Shown piece after piece: positions 25,517 to 35,500 of a stretch of 64,000 nucleotides of DNA. The stretch's first letter is position 1. The number at the start of each line of letters is the position of its first letter. The notes below the pieces were generated by a model that worked only from the letters and a program-made list of their open reading frames with translations, made no database searches and was not told where the DNA came from. The position numbers were made by a program, and so were the translations under genes. This stretch comes from CBDAPI01 sp964565865 (GTDB lineage Bacteria; Acidobacteriota; UBA6911; RPQK01; CBDAPI01): contig CAZMGM010000001.1 in NCBI GenBank assembly GCA_964565865.1, positions 90,405 to 154,404 on the forward strand. Reading direction: 5' to 3'.

Positions 25517-25777
25517 TCAGGACGCCGTTTCCTCCTCCGTTTCCTCCTCCGTTTCCTCCTCCGGCATCAGCGAGGAAGTGAATTCCGTGGGGAGAGGTTG
25601 GGGTCCTGGCTTGATGTGAGCGATGTCGGGGTCTTCGACACCCTGAGGTGGCGGGGGAGCACTGTCTCTGCGTTCTTTAGCTGCCAGCCGGCGGGCCTCT
25701 TTCCTTTTTTTCTTCTCCATCCGGGCTCTTTCTTTCTGCCTTTTCTGCATCGTCTGCTTTGATCTCTTCGCCATCAT
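25517..25777 (-). CDS. Small, very basic then acidic protein of unknown function
   Basis: The 86-residue protein opens with a strongly basic, coiled-coil-like helix (KRSKQTMQKRQKERARMEKK and RKEARRLAAKERR), then a Pro-rich linker (APPPPQGVEDP) and an acidic tail ending in EEET repeats. The tail is coded by a 12-nt tandem repeat. GGGAGA precedes the double ATG. I recall similar short basic proteins as conserved hypotheticals in Acidobacteriota, but no function is known. The basic helix could bind RNA or the ribosome. It is a single gene between the TonB receptor and a 450-nt gap. Confidence 0.65.
   Translation of the reverse strand: MMAKRSKQTMQKRQKERARMEKKKRKEARRLAAKERRDSAPPPPQGVEDPDIAHIKPGPQPLPTEFTSSLMPEEETEEETEEETAS
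25525..25560. repeat. Three-copy 12-nt tandem repeat in the acidic tail
   Basis: CCGTTTCCTCCT is repeated three times without mismatch, coding EEET units on the minus strand. A multiple of three keeps the frame, so copy-number change would vary tail length without breaking the gene. Confidence 0.8.
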
Positions 25778-26172
25778 GCTCTCCCGGTCATGGCCCGGCC
25801 AGCGTCCCCCGTAGCCGGGGCTCAGTGCGTGTGAGGAACAGGGTCTTGGTCAATAGCAAGGTTGAGAACTCTCACTCTAACAGTTCCGCTGGAGATGGGG
25901 AAGCGGATCGGTGCCTAACACTCTGCAAGCAAACCAGAAACGCCTACCCGAGTGGTTGTTCAAGTCCCACCTCCGCCTCATCCGGGTTCGGGCTAGACTG
26001 GTGGCAACCGGATATGCCGAAAGCAGCAGCTTTCGCCTCAAGAGTAGAACCTACCGTAGTCCGGCTACCCATGGATCGCAAGTACCCACGCAGGGGAAGT
26101 CTTCGTTGCCGGAAACAAGAAGGAATCCGGAGCCAAGTGACGGTAGCTCTGACCCACTGCTGCAAGGCAGGT
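25778..26172. other. Intergenic, no gene recognised
   Basis: Plus-strand frames of 100-140 codons cross this stretch, but they have no conserved motif, no ribosome binding site and overlap each other. Nothing else is evident apart from the promoter at its right edge. Confidence 0.35.
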
Positions 26173-26200
26173 TTGGGACAATCATTGCCTTAGCTATACT
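26173..26200 (+). promoter_or_regulatory. Probable sigma-70-type promoter of the secreted phosphatase-like pair
   Basis: TTGGGA (26173-26178) and TATACT (26195-26200) are separated by 16 nt and lie 48 nt before the ATG at 26248. The -10 matches 5 of 6 consensus positions, the -35 four of 6. A transcript would begin near 26207. Confidence 0.45.
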
Positions 26201-26247
26201 CTATTCTTTGGACATTCTTCCCTGAACCGTTGGCTGCAAGGATCGCC

Positions 26248-28659
26248 ATGGCCGTTAATGGGCAACTTGGAGAAATCGTGAGTATTCAGAGAAGGCTACG
26301 TCGCCACGCTCTGCGCTCGTTTCTGACTACAGCGGTTATCTTGGCGGGCCTGGCTGTTGTTCACGGAGAACGAGAACCCGGGTCTCATGTGCTGGGGCTT
26401 TACGAAGCCCGTAGTGCCCGCCTCGTCATCAGAGATATGGAGGTGATGTCATCGGAGCCGCTGTTTCCAGGAGAACGATTCGTTCTCACCACCATCGGCT
26501 CCGAGCATGAGAGGGGAGAAGGGCTGGAATTTCATCCACTAGTTAGCGTATTGGTCGACTATTCCTTCCCTGAGGCCCCGCACGGCCAGTGGTTGGCCCT
26601 CTGGAACCTGGGGCACAAGACACCCGGCCCGCCAAGTCATGTTGCTGCGGTGTTCCCGGGTCTCGTGACCACTCAAAGGATTCGCGCCGGTCAACTCGAG
26701 AAACTGGAAAAACGCCGCCGGAAGCTGCAGGAGAATCTAGCTCATGCCGGTGAGAGCTTTCCCGACCCCTTTCTCACACTTACGCAAAAGAAGTACCGAA
26801 GCAAGGAGCATCTATTCCTGGGTGGATTCAAGCGAGGTATGCAAACGATGGCAGTCTTCTGGTCGAAGGTCGGACCGATTTTCTACTCGGCCAATCTCCT
26901 GTACCGAAACTATCTACTGCGCCATGCAGACCGCAGGGACCGGCAGTTCGAGCAAGCTTTTCTGGGCCTGACCTGGTACACCGATCTGGCCTACAGTACG
27001 CTGGGGCCAGACTCTCTTTCGGCGGAGGCGATTGCCGACCTGAAATTCAGACTCGTGGCCTCCCGTCACTTTTTTGGCCGCTGGATCACCCGGGAAGAAG
27101 CTGAGGAATTCGTACACGGATTTGAGAGTAAAATGCGGGAGAACCTGTGGGGGACTTCCTGCTATCTGGCAAGCATTGCCAATCGGCATCATCTGGCTTA
27201 TGAGGAATTTCACCGTTATACGACAGGAGGAGTTCCGGTAGCCCTGGGAGGCATACTCTATTACGATCCGGCCCTGGCCCCCGAGCCCTCACAGGTCGAC
27301 TGGCCCAGTTTCAACCCCTTTGACCTCACCTACAACCCCTTCAAAGACCAGAAAGTTCAAAAGGCTGCTTCTTCCGGCCGACGCGTTCCCCTGGCCGTCT
27401 ATGTCTATCAAAGCAATATGGTTTTCAAACCGATCATCGCCGTGGATTTCTTTGACGAGAACAACCCGCGCACTCGAGAAGCAGCCACCTACTGGCACAA
27501 ACTGGGAGACCAGGCCCTGGCTGTTTATTCCCCCAAGGGCCTCATCGTGTGGGCGGCCAACAAATCAGGAAGTTATATCGCCAACCGCAAGGGGCTCCCC
27601 TACCTCAGTGATTCCAGGTACTCGCTGGGACTCGAGGAACTGCGCCTGTCCCTAATGAGCCATCTTTATTTTGAGGAGGAGACCGCCGACGACCTGGCCG
27701 ACTCCATGGATCGCCTGCTCATCAACCCGCTGACTCAACCCACCCGGATCCAGGCGGTGCGAGCTCAGATCCAGTATCTCCAGCTGGCCCAACCGGATCC
27801 ACTGCTGCGACTGGGGCGCCGCCTTCAAAGTAACCAGATTCGGAAGACCACCCGGGTCCAGGGACGGGTTCGAGATAAGTCCCTTGCGAGCTACCGGCGC
27901 TACCTAAAAAGGCGGCTAGACTTGAAGACCCTAAGAATCTTCCTGAACGACGAACACCTCCCCAGCGTTCCACCGGAGCAGATTACAAGAGCACTGGACC
28001 GCCTTTACGAGCAAGCTCGAGACCCTGATCCGGAGCTTGTAGATCTGCTCCTAGACTTGCGCCTGAATCTGGAAGTCCGCCCGGACATACTCAGTCACAC
28101 GAACGAATGGACCCGGGCCATCGACAGAGTGCTGGTCCGCCTTTACGATGCTGAAGGCCTCGACCCGCGGCAGCTAGCCTTCGACCTGCAGGATCTGGAA
28201 ACAAGGAAGAAAAAGGACCAACAGAAAAAGCTCACGGCATTCAGGAAGCGTCAGCGTGTGCGGTTTCAACGACTAACAAGGAGGCACTTACTTGTTCTGA
28301 AACAATTCGCCGCCGCCGAAGGCGATTTGATGAAGGTCGCTCCCTGGTACTTAAGGGGCTCTCTGGAGTTCTTCGCTAAGGCCCCGCTCATCATCGAGCT
28401 CTATCCCGAGGCGGGAACCGCTTTCCGACCAGTAGCGACCAGAATCATCGAATACGTCAATGAGGCTCGAATGTACCTGGCAGCGGACCGGCACGAGGAG
28501 ACTGTCCCCTGGATGGAGGATCACCGTCTGACGTGTCTCGAAGCAGCAGACCTGGCGGGCCGTGAGCTTGCCCGGATACAACGAGCCCAACTCGGCAATT
28601 CCTATGCTGAAGAGTCGAGCGGCAAGGTTGTCTCCGGACTGCAAGGCGCCCAGCCATGA
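26248..28659 (+). CDS. Secreted protein of unknown function (803 residues)
   Basis: I do not recognise a family. The N-terminus has an Arg-rich segment (RRLRRHALR) followed by a hydrophobic stretch (SFLTTAVILAGLAVVHG), a probable signal peptide, so the protein should leave the cytoplasm. Residues 50-150 look beta-rich; the rest is mostly helical and very basic, with stretches such as KLEKRRRKLQENL, RRYLKRRLDLKTLR and KKKDQQKKLTAFRKRQRVRF. A central segment (residues about 330-450: NPFDLTYNPFKDQK, VYVYQSNMVFKPIIAVDFFDENNPRTREAA) seems the most structured. The ATG at 26248 was chosen because AAGGA precedes it; a TTG 18 nt upstream is in frame. Its stop overlaps the start of the AP-superfamily gene by 4 nt, so the two proteins are probably made together and may act together. 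Confidence 0.7.
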   Translation: MAVNGQLGEIVSIQRRLRRHALRSFLTTAVILAGLAVVHGEREPGSHVLGLYEARSARLVIRDMEVMSSEPLFPGERFVLTTIGSEHERGEGLEFHPLVSVLVDYSFPEAPHGQWLALWNLGHKTPGPPSHVAAVFPGLVTTQRIRAGQLEKLEKRRRKLQENLAHAGESFPDPFLTLTQKKYRSKEHLFLGGFKRGMQTMAVFWSKVGPIFYSANLLYRNYLLRHADRRDRQFEQAFLGLTWYTDLAYSTLGPDSLSAEAIADLKFRLVASRHFFGRWITREEAEEFVHGFESKMRENLWGTSCYLASIANRHHLAYEEFHRYTTGGVPVALGGILYYDPALAPEPSQVDWPSFNPFDLTYNPFKDQKVQKAASSGRRVPLAVYVYQSNMVFKPIIAVDFFDENNPRTREAATYWHKLGDQALAVYSPKGLIVWAANKSGSYIANRKGLPYLSDSRYSLGLEELRLSLMSHLYFEEETADDLADSMDRLLINPLTQPTRIQAVRAQIQYLQLAQPDPLLRLGRRLQSNQIRKTTRVQGRVRDKSLASYRRYLKRRLDLKTLRIFLNDEHLPSVPPEQITRALDRLYEQARDPDPELVDLLLDLRLNLEVRPDILSHTNEWTRAIDRVLVRLYDAEGLDPRQLAFDLQDLETRKKKDQQKKLTAFRKRQRVRFQRLTRRHLLVLKQFAAAEGDLMKVAPWYLRGSLEFFAKAPLIIELYPEAGTAFRPVATRIIEYVNEARMYLAADRHEETVPWMEDHRLTCLEAADLAGRELARIQRAQLGNSYAEESSGKVVSGLQGAQP

Positions 28660-31313
28660 ATCGTTGCCTGACCATCGGGGTCTTTACCCTGGCGCTCTGC
28701 CTGACCATGGGAGCCCACGTTGGTGCGGCTTCAGGGAAACCTCGGTTGATCCTTATCAAGGCTGACGCACTACCGCCAGACCTGCTAGCCGCTTTGAGCT
28801 TTCCCGAGCGTGAGGATTACTGGCGGCGACTATCCTACCGGGAGGATCTGCGGCAAGCCCTGCGCTTTTATCAGGAACAGACAGGGCGGTCCATAGTGCT
28901 TCCCAATATTCGCCACTATTTCTTCCAGGACGGTGTTTATGTAGAGAACTGTTTTTCGGAGACTCTGACTCTCTCCCCCGTCTCCTGGGCCGTCATCGAT
29001 ACAGGTCAGCCCAGCGTGATCAAGGGGACCGGCACTTTTAGTCGCGATACCTGTTACCTGCGCTATCACCTGGACGGGCTGAGGGATACGATCGATGCCA
29101 TCAGGCACAAAGAGAGCACCAGCGCCGCCCTTTGGAATCTGGACCAGGTTGGTGTGAGCCTGATGCCTGATGCCTTTGATCCGGACCGCGTCTGGTCCGG
29201 CCTCCAGATCTACCGCCGCAAAGCGAATCGAGCAACGTTGGTAGAGATGGGAAGACAGTGGGTCCACAATGACCGGAGAAACATCTTCGAAATCGTCCAG
29301 TCACACCTTTCTCACCGGGTCACGGGCAGGGATTACACAGAGTTGGCCCAGGAGGTCTCGGGCCTCATGACGGCCCGCAAAATCCTCGCGAAGGATCTTC
29401 TGGGCGAAGAACAGTACGACTATCTGAGCCCGCTCTTCACACTCATAGATCACCAGCAGCACGTGGACCCGCATCCCCAGAATCTAATTCACTGGACGGT
29501 CAAGCTAGATCGCCTGGTGGGCCGGATCTTTGAGGCTGTAGAGCGAAGTACTCGCAGAAACCAGACCGTGGTTGCGATCGTTTCCGACCATGGTTCCGAG
29601 ATTCAGCCGGGGAAAACTGCCTTTTCTTTCCCCATCACGGAGGTGTTTCGCACGCGGTTCTTCGGAGGACATACGGTTAAGACTCTGCTGGTGGAAAACG
29701 CCTGGAATTCGGTGACTACGCCGGTTGCGGGCATCGATTCCCCTCGAGTTTATGAGAGCCCCCACTCCCCCTATGGTGAAGCCAGCGGCGGTAACAAGGG
29801 GTTCATTACGTGTTTCATCGATAATTTTGGAAATGGTCGATCTTCTGTGAACCTGCGCAACGACGACCTGAACCGTCTACACCTCATCCTGCGTGAGATC
29901 AAGCGCTCTCAACCAGACTCGGAGCGCTGGCTGCGCCTCATTTCCATGTTTCGCGAAACCCTGGCCCAGGCCAGAGAGTGGCTGGAACCCGATGTGGCAC
30001 TCTATCGAGACTATCACGAAGGGGCGCGGGACATGGCCGCCCAGCTCCTTTCCAAGGCAGAACCGCACGCGCGCAATGTGGCCTGGCGCCTGAAGAAGGA
30101 ACTGGACCGCGATTCGCCACAAATTGCTACTCTGGAGCTGCTTCTGGGCTTACGCTTTGCACCCGAAGAAGCTCCCAGTGGCCTACTTTTCCAACGGATA
30201 GCCCGATCTGACTTCAAAATCTCCAGCCTAATCCCCAGGGCCTTTCTAGGAATTCCGAACCAGGTATATCAACTCTCCCACTACACGTTGGACCTGGACG
30301 AGAACCTCAACTGGGTGACCACCACAGTTGACCCGAAGGGCCACCGCGTTCCCTTAAATTACTACCAGATTCTAACCGATTACAGAGTTGCCAACGCACC
30401 CGTGAGCGGACATTTCAACCCACACGACTTGATCGTAACCCGTCTTCCGACCCTGCAGGCAGCCGATGCTCTACGTGCCATTGTGTGGGACGATGCAGAA
30501 GATCGAAGACCTCTCAACGTGTTGTGGGTGAAATCCACTGCCAAGGATCGTTACGACAAGGGAGGTGAAGCTCTCATTGTCGAAGATCAGAATCGACAAA
30601 TTCTCTACCTGCCGGTAGCCGGGTTCGAGCAGGCCAGCGACCTCACCATTTCCTTCCAGGTCAGCGCCGGGCCCGATCCGCTGGGACTACTGGGTCGAGA
30701 TGGTATCCAGGTTTCCGGGCAAACCTCACGCCTGGACTGGGTCCGCCGCTTTCATTCCCGGGAGGACTGGCTGGAGGCAACCTTTCGGACAGAGTACAGT
30801 ACAGCCGTTTGCATCCTTCTGGACATCACCAACAACCCAACAGAAGCCTTTATTGATTCGCCCGACTTCCAGCGCTATCTGGCACACTTCAGTTCGCCCG
30901 AGCTGAAGGCTCGTTACCTGCGCGGCTTGAAGAGAAAATACGCCAATCAGCAGCCTGATTTTCTGGTCTGGTCCGATGAATTGTGGAATTTCAATTCCAG
31001 CACACGGACATCGGGTGGGAGTCACTCGGGATTTAGGCCCATCGCGGCCAGAACAGCTTTCCTTGTGTGGGGCGGAGAAAATACGCGGATCGCTCGCGGG
31101 AAAACCGTTTCCCGGATCGGAACCACATTGGACGTGGTGCCCACCCTTGCTCACGCTCTTGGGATGCTGGACAAGCAAAACCGAATCATCCCTCAACCGG
31201 GCTCCATTCCCGAGCGTGTTTTTTCCCCTTTCCCGGGACGGGTGATCGATATCTTTCGACCTTCCCCCCAGACATCATCCTATGCAACCGATCCCCCCGT
31301 GGACGAAGAGTAG
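28656..31313 (+). CDS. Divergent alkaline-phosphatase-superfamily protein, secreted
   Basis: The 885-residue protein begins with a signal peptide (CLTIGVFTLALCLTMGAHVGA). The active-site pattern of the alkaline phosphatase/phosphodiesterase superfamily can be followed: an Asp in LILIKADALPPD (Asp37), a Ser/Thr-rich nucleophile region ETLTLSPVSWAVIDTGQ (102-118), DHQQH (Asp265, His266, His269), SDHG (Asp311, His312) and a last His790 in GGSHSG followed by ARTAFLVWGG. The order matches nucleotide pyrophosphatase/sulfatase-type enzymes, but about 475 residues separate the SDHG from the last His, far more than usual. Metal-dependent hydrolysis of a phosphate or sulfate ester outside the cytoplasm is the likely activity. 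It is translationally coupled (ATGA) to the preceding unknown secreted gene. Confidence 0.72.
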   Translation: MNRCLTIGVFTLALCLTMGAHVGAASGKPRLILIKADALPPDLLAALSFPEREDYWRRLSYREDLRQALRFYQEQTGRSIVLPNIRHYFFQDGVYVENCFSETLTLSPVSWAVIDTGQPSVIKGTGTFSRDTCYLRYHLDGLRDTIDAIRHKESTSAALWNLDQVGVSLMPDAFDPDRVWSGLQIYRRKANRATLVEMGRQWVHNDRRNIFEIVQSHLSHRVTGRDYTELAQEVSGLMTARKILAKDLLGEEQYDYLSPLFTLIDHQQHVDPHPQNLIHWTVKLDRLVGRIFEAVERSTRRNQTVVAIVSDHGSEIQPGKTAFSFPITEVFRTRFFGGHTVKTLLVENAWNSVTTPVAGIDSPRVYESPHSPYGEASGGNKGFITCFIDNFGNGRSSVNLRNDDLNRLHLILREIKRSQPDSERWLRLISMFRETLAQAREWLEPDVALYRDYHEGARDMAAQLLSKAEPHARNVAWRLKKELDRDSPQIATLELLLGLRFAPEEAPSGLLFQRIARSDFKISSLIPRAFLGIPNQVYQLSHYTLDLDENLNWVTTTVDPKGHRVPLNYYQILTDYRVANAPVSGHFNPHDLIVTRLPTLQAADALRAIVWDDAEDRRPLNVLWVKSTAKDRYDKGGEALIVEDQNRQILYLPVAGFEQASDLTISFQVSAGPDPLGLLGRDGIQVSGQTSRLDWVRRFHSREDWLEATFRTEYSTAVCILLDITNNPTEAFIDSPDFQRYLAHFSSPELKARYLRGLKRKYANQQPDFLVWSDELWNFNSSTRTSGGSHSGFRPIAARTAFLVWGGENTRIARGKTVSRIGTTLDVVPTLAHALGMLDKQNRIIPQPGSIPERVFSPFPGRVIDIFRPSPQTSSYATDPPVDEE

Positions 31314-31690
31314 CAGTTCGTGGCAAAAGTCACACAGCGGTTACCACTGACTGCTGAAGATGCACGGCCGGATGACGGGGTGTTGGAGGTTGCTGGCCTT
31401 TCTGGTTCTCGCCCGTCACTCACGGCGCTTTTCACTTCAGAGGCCGGCCAAGACCTCCTCCTGGTAAGTGGAACCTTGGCGAGCAAAACTCTGCTTGTTT
31501 CAAACCCGGTCCGAGTGATCAACTACAACATACATGGACCCTCCAAAAAACGCTTTGCACCAATTCTCAAAACCCATCGCCGGCGTGAGAAAGTCTCTTG
31601 ACCAAAGAGACCACGGCAACGGATCATAATTCTCAAGTTTAGGAGTTGGACCCCTCCAGTCGGATTCCGAAACGGTTGGTGCACGCGACC
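31314..31690. other. Intergenic, no gene supported
   Basis: A 93-codon plus frame (31320-31601) has no ribosome binding site or signal; its only notable segment, VRVINYNIHGP, faintly resembles the start of an EEP-family domain, so it might be a remnant. The GGGGAGGAG ribosome binding site of the PAP2 gene closes the stretch. Confidence 0.3.
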
Positions 31691-31705
31691 CGGGGAGGAG
31701 AGATT

Positions 31706-32518
31706 ATGTTGAAAACACGGCTTGCCGGTGCTCCATTGCTCTTGTTCCTTCTGACCTGGACCTCCCTGGCAGCCGCACCCTGGCAGGATCAACCCTGCAC
31801 TGTCCCGAATCCCGACGGGACCCAGAGGCCCTGCTGGGAAAGTGCTGAGCGGGAGACAAACCCGTTCAAGCTGCTCCCACACGATTTCAAGAATATCTTC
31901 ACCCGGAAAGAGAATGCATGGACGATAGGAATCGGGCTGGGGGCGGCCTGGGCAGCCAGTTCCTTAGACGATCACATCTCTACCAGCAGTTTCAATTCGG
32001 AGCGCTACGGAGGACCGATCCTTGACAAAGTCTTCGAGCCAGGAGAGATTCTGGGCAATGCAATCGTGCAGATGTGTGGAGCGTTTGCCACCTACGGCCT
32101 TGGAAAACTCTGGACCAAGCCGGGAATTTTGGATCTGGGACGTGATCTGGTGAGAGCCCAGATTGTCACGCAGTCTCTCACGATTGGAATCAAGGCCACA
32201 GTGCGCAGGGAACGACCGGACGGTTCCAACCACTGGTCCTTTCCCTCAGGCCACACTTCGACGAGTTTTGCAACGGCAACTGTGCTGCAGCGTCACTACG
32301 GATGGCCGGCCGGCATTCCCGCTTACGCCGCTGCAGGGTTCGTTGCGGCTTCGCGGCTCAACGAGAACCGCCACTACTTGAGCGACGTAGTTTTCGGATC
32401 AGCGCTTGGAATCATGGCGGGGCGTACCGTGACGGTCGGTATTGGCAGAGGACGGTTTCTCGTCACACCCGTCGCCGGGCCCGATCAAATCGGCATTCAA
32501 TTGACGCAGCTGCCCTGA
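31706..32518 (+). CDS. PAP2-superfamily phosphatase, periplasmic
   Basis: The 270-residue protein has an N-terminal signal peptide (LAGAPLLLFLLTWTSLAAA) and the three PAP2 motifs: KATVRRERP (the K-x6-RP phosphate-binding motif), PSGHTSTSFATA with the catalytic His, and SRLNENRHYLSDVVFG with the second catalytic His and Asp. The hydrophobic segments between them fit a membrane-bound or exported acid phosphatase acting on lipid phosphates such as phosphatidic acid or undecaprenyl pyrophosphate. The ATG at 31706 follows a strong GGGGAGGAG. It lies downstream of the secreted AP-like gene pair on the same strand (390 nt away) and converges with the Oar-like receptor gene, which ends 65 nt beyond it. 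Confidence 0.85.
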   Translation: MLKTRLAGAPLLLFLLTWTSLAAAPWQDQPCTVPNPDGTQRPCWESAERETNPFKLLPHDFKNIFTRKENAWTIGIGLGAAWAASSLDDHISTSSFNSERYGGPILDKVFEPGEILGNAIVQMCGAFATYGLGKLWTKPGILDLGRDLVRAQIVTQSLTIGIKATVRRERPDGSNHWSFPSGHTSTSFATATVLQRHYGWPAGIPAYAAAGFVAASRLNENRHYLSDVVFGSALGIMAGRTVTVGIGRGRFLVTPVAGPDQIGIQLTQLP

Positions 32519-32583
32519 GCTGGACCGTTTGCTTTCCTAACCCCAACCCGCGCGAGCGCAGCGAGCACTTGCAGCCCGTGGTT

Positions 32584-35500
32584 CTAGAACTTATATCTCA
32601 AGCCGAACTGAATCTCGCGCCCGGGGAAAAAGGTGTTTGCAATACCGAAGTCGGGCCCGGAGACGGCGTTCACATTAGCCACGTTGGCCCGATTCGTAGC
32701 ATTGAACGTCTCAAACAGAAGGCTGAAAGTGTGTCTGTCTCTGACCCGGAAAACTTTTTCCAACCTCAGGTCCAGGTCAAAGACCGGGTCTGTTCGAAAG
32801 TCGTTTCGTGGAAAGCTCGTGTCGCGCTGATCCACCAGCCCGTCTCCGTCCTGGTCCGTAATTCCACGTGGATTAAAGGCATTCCCACTGCGCCAGAAAG
32901 CGATGAGACTGAAGTTCAGGTCCCAGGGAAGGGTCAGGTAGTGGTGTCCGGAGAAAATGTGAGGAGCCGACAGATTGGAAGGGCCCCAGTCCACATGTGG
33001 GTCATGGTTGTTGCTGAAGCCCGAACCAACACTGCCGATGAGCAGATTGTCGTATGCTCGAGAGCCAGTGTATGAAAGGTTGAAGCTGTAACGGTTGCTG
33101 AAACGTTTTCGCAGTTCAACAATCACTCCGTCATAATTGACCAGTCCCTCATAAGTGACCTGGCTGATGCGGGGGCCACCGTCGGTGGTCATACCGAAAC
33201 GGGGATCGCCGGGAGACACATCGAAAAGGTTAACAATGCGGCGAGTCAAGAGATCCCGGCTACGGCGGTGCACGTAGTTGACCGCCATCACAAAATTGGT
33301 ACTGACTTGATGGTCAGCACCCAGGTTGAAGGCAACTGTACGCGGTGTCCGATGCTCTGAAAAGCGGGAAACCGACCGGGTCAGATTGAGTGGACCTCTC
33401 GGAAAAAAGGAAAGAACCCGGTCGCCCACAATCGACCCCCCCGGGACGTCAAAGAATTCCCAGTCGGTACCGACATAAGTGGCTTCCAGCAGCTGAACGG
33501 CCTGTTCAGGAGATAGCCCACTCAATTGTCTGATGTTGTTGGCCGTGATGACGGTTGGATCGTCGGCCTCTGAAACGAAAATGCCCAAAAGCTCGTACAG
33601 CGTCAGCGGGTTGTCGCGTAAATCTGCAGCAAACTGAGAATAGGCAGGATTCTCGGCTGGCGTCCGGGAACCGTCTCCGGCCGGAAATCCCGAGGTGATC
33701 ACGAGATCAATGAGCGAGTCGGAATAGTTGGACCCCAGGCGGGGCAGGGCGACATCGAAAATGGACCTGGTAAATACTCCTCCCAGTTCCGGAACGGTAG
33801 CGGCTGCCGCCAGCAGATTTCGATCGTAAAAAAGACCGGCGCTGCCCCGGACAACGGTCCGGCTGTTACCACCCGGATTCCAGGCAAATCCGACACGTGG
33901 AGCCAGATTGTTTCGATCATCTCCAAAGAGACTCGCGTAGTCGTAGCGCAACCCCAGATTCAACGTAAAATCGGGTCGAACCTGCCATCCGTCCTGCATG
34001 AACGCGCCAAAATCGTGATTCTTCATATCCACGGCCAGACGCCCATCCGGATTCCCGGAAAGGGTGAAAAACCGGGCCGCAGCTTGCTGGAAACCCAGGC
34101 GAAGAAACTCCTCCTCCATAACGTCTGCCTGATTCGGATTCAGGAAGGACGAGGAATACTCAACATCATTCGTCACATCGTTAAAGCCCGTGACCCTACT
34201 TTGTAACCAGTCCCAGCCAAACTTGAACTGGTGACTTCCTCCGCTTCCGCCCAGCCAGCTCAGGTTCTGAGAGATCTGGAGACGACCCGTGTCGCGCTCT
34301 GTTCGTCCCAAGAATGGGGCACCGGTCTGCAGGAATCCGCTTCGCAACAGCAACAGTACAGGCTCCAGACGCTGCGTGCGTTGTAGATTGACTCCTGAGT
34401 CGGCGTCAATGTATTTGCCCATGGTCTCCAGTACGAAACGGGGACTGGCGCTCCAGGTCTCGCGCAAGGCCCAGCTGTTGGACTGACGTTCTTCGGCTCG
34501 GGCGGCACTGGGCAACGCGATAGTCCCGGCGATCGGCGAGCTGATTTCCCCACGGTTCTCCCGGGAGAACCGGTTAAAGGTAGCGTGCAGCTGATTGGCC
34601 TCGCTGAGGGTCCAGTCGAAGCGAAACATGCCTGTGAAGGCCTGAGTTTCGGGGCCAACATTGAAGTCTTCTCCTCCCGTAGCCGTTGCCAGACCATCGC
34701 CGACAAAAGAAGGAATTCTCGACTGGTCTATGTTTACGCCCCGGATCTCATTCAGAAGCTCCAGGGCCCCAAAAAAGAAGGCTCGATCCCTGCGCACAGG
34801 CCCCCCCAATGTCCCACCCCACTGACTTCTCTCCAGCACAGGTGCAGCCTGGCCTTCCACGTTGGACGCGTCCAGTGCATCATCTCGAAAGAACCCGAAG
34901 GCACTGCCTAAAAAGTCGTTTCCTCCCGACCGGGTCACAATGTTCACCACGCCTGCCTGGGCCCGTCCGAATTCAGCTTCGTATCCGGTCGTCATGACCT
35001 CGAATTCCTGGATGGAATCCTGTGTGAAGTGCTGGAAGCTACCTCCGGTCAGAGGGTCATTGTTGTCAGTGCCGTCCACCAGGTAGGAAATCGCAGCACC
35101 TCTTTCTCCAAAAATAGAGATGTCGGTTCCTCGATCCCCTGATGGCTCGGGCTTGGCCCCGGGAGTCAGGGCGATGAGTTCCGTGAAGTTGCGGCCATTG
35201 AGTGGAAGGGCATCCAGGGTCGCAGTGGATATTCTGGAATTGAGATCGGATCGGCTGGGCTCGATAATCGGAATCCGGGCAATAACTTCGATGGTCTGGT
35301 TCACCGATCCGGCTCGGAGTGTGAAGTCCAGAACCACACTCTGATTGACCGCTACACCGACTCCCGACTTGATCTGGGGTGCAAATCCGGACAGTCCTAC
35401 TGTGATTTCGTAAGTCCCCGCCGGCAGGTGAGGCAACCGGTACTGCCCGGCATCTTCCGTCAGAGTCGTCACTTTACCGCCTGGAAGCGAAGCTCCCCTG

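Noticed and set aside
25759..26225. Overlapping plus frames of 100-144 codons before the secreted-protein gene
   Set aside because: No ribosome binding site, no conserved segment, and the frames conflict with one another.
31320..31601. 93-codon plus frame between the AP-like and PAP2 genes
   Set aside because: Only one short segment (VRVINYNIHGP) hints at an EEP domain, with no ribosome binding site and no other motif. Too weak to annotate as a gene.
32548..32572. GCGCGAGCGCAGCGAGC as a terminator between the PAP2 and Oar-like genes
   Set aside because: The inverted pairing is imperfect and there is no T-run on either strand.
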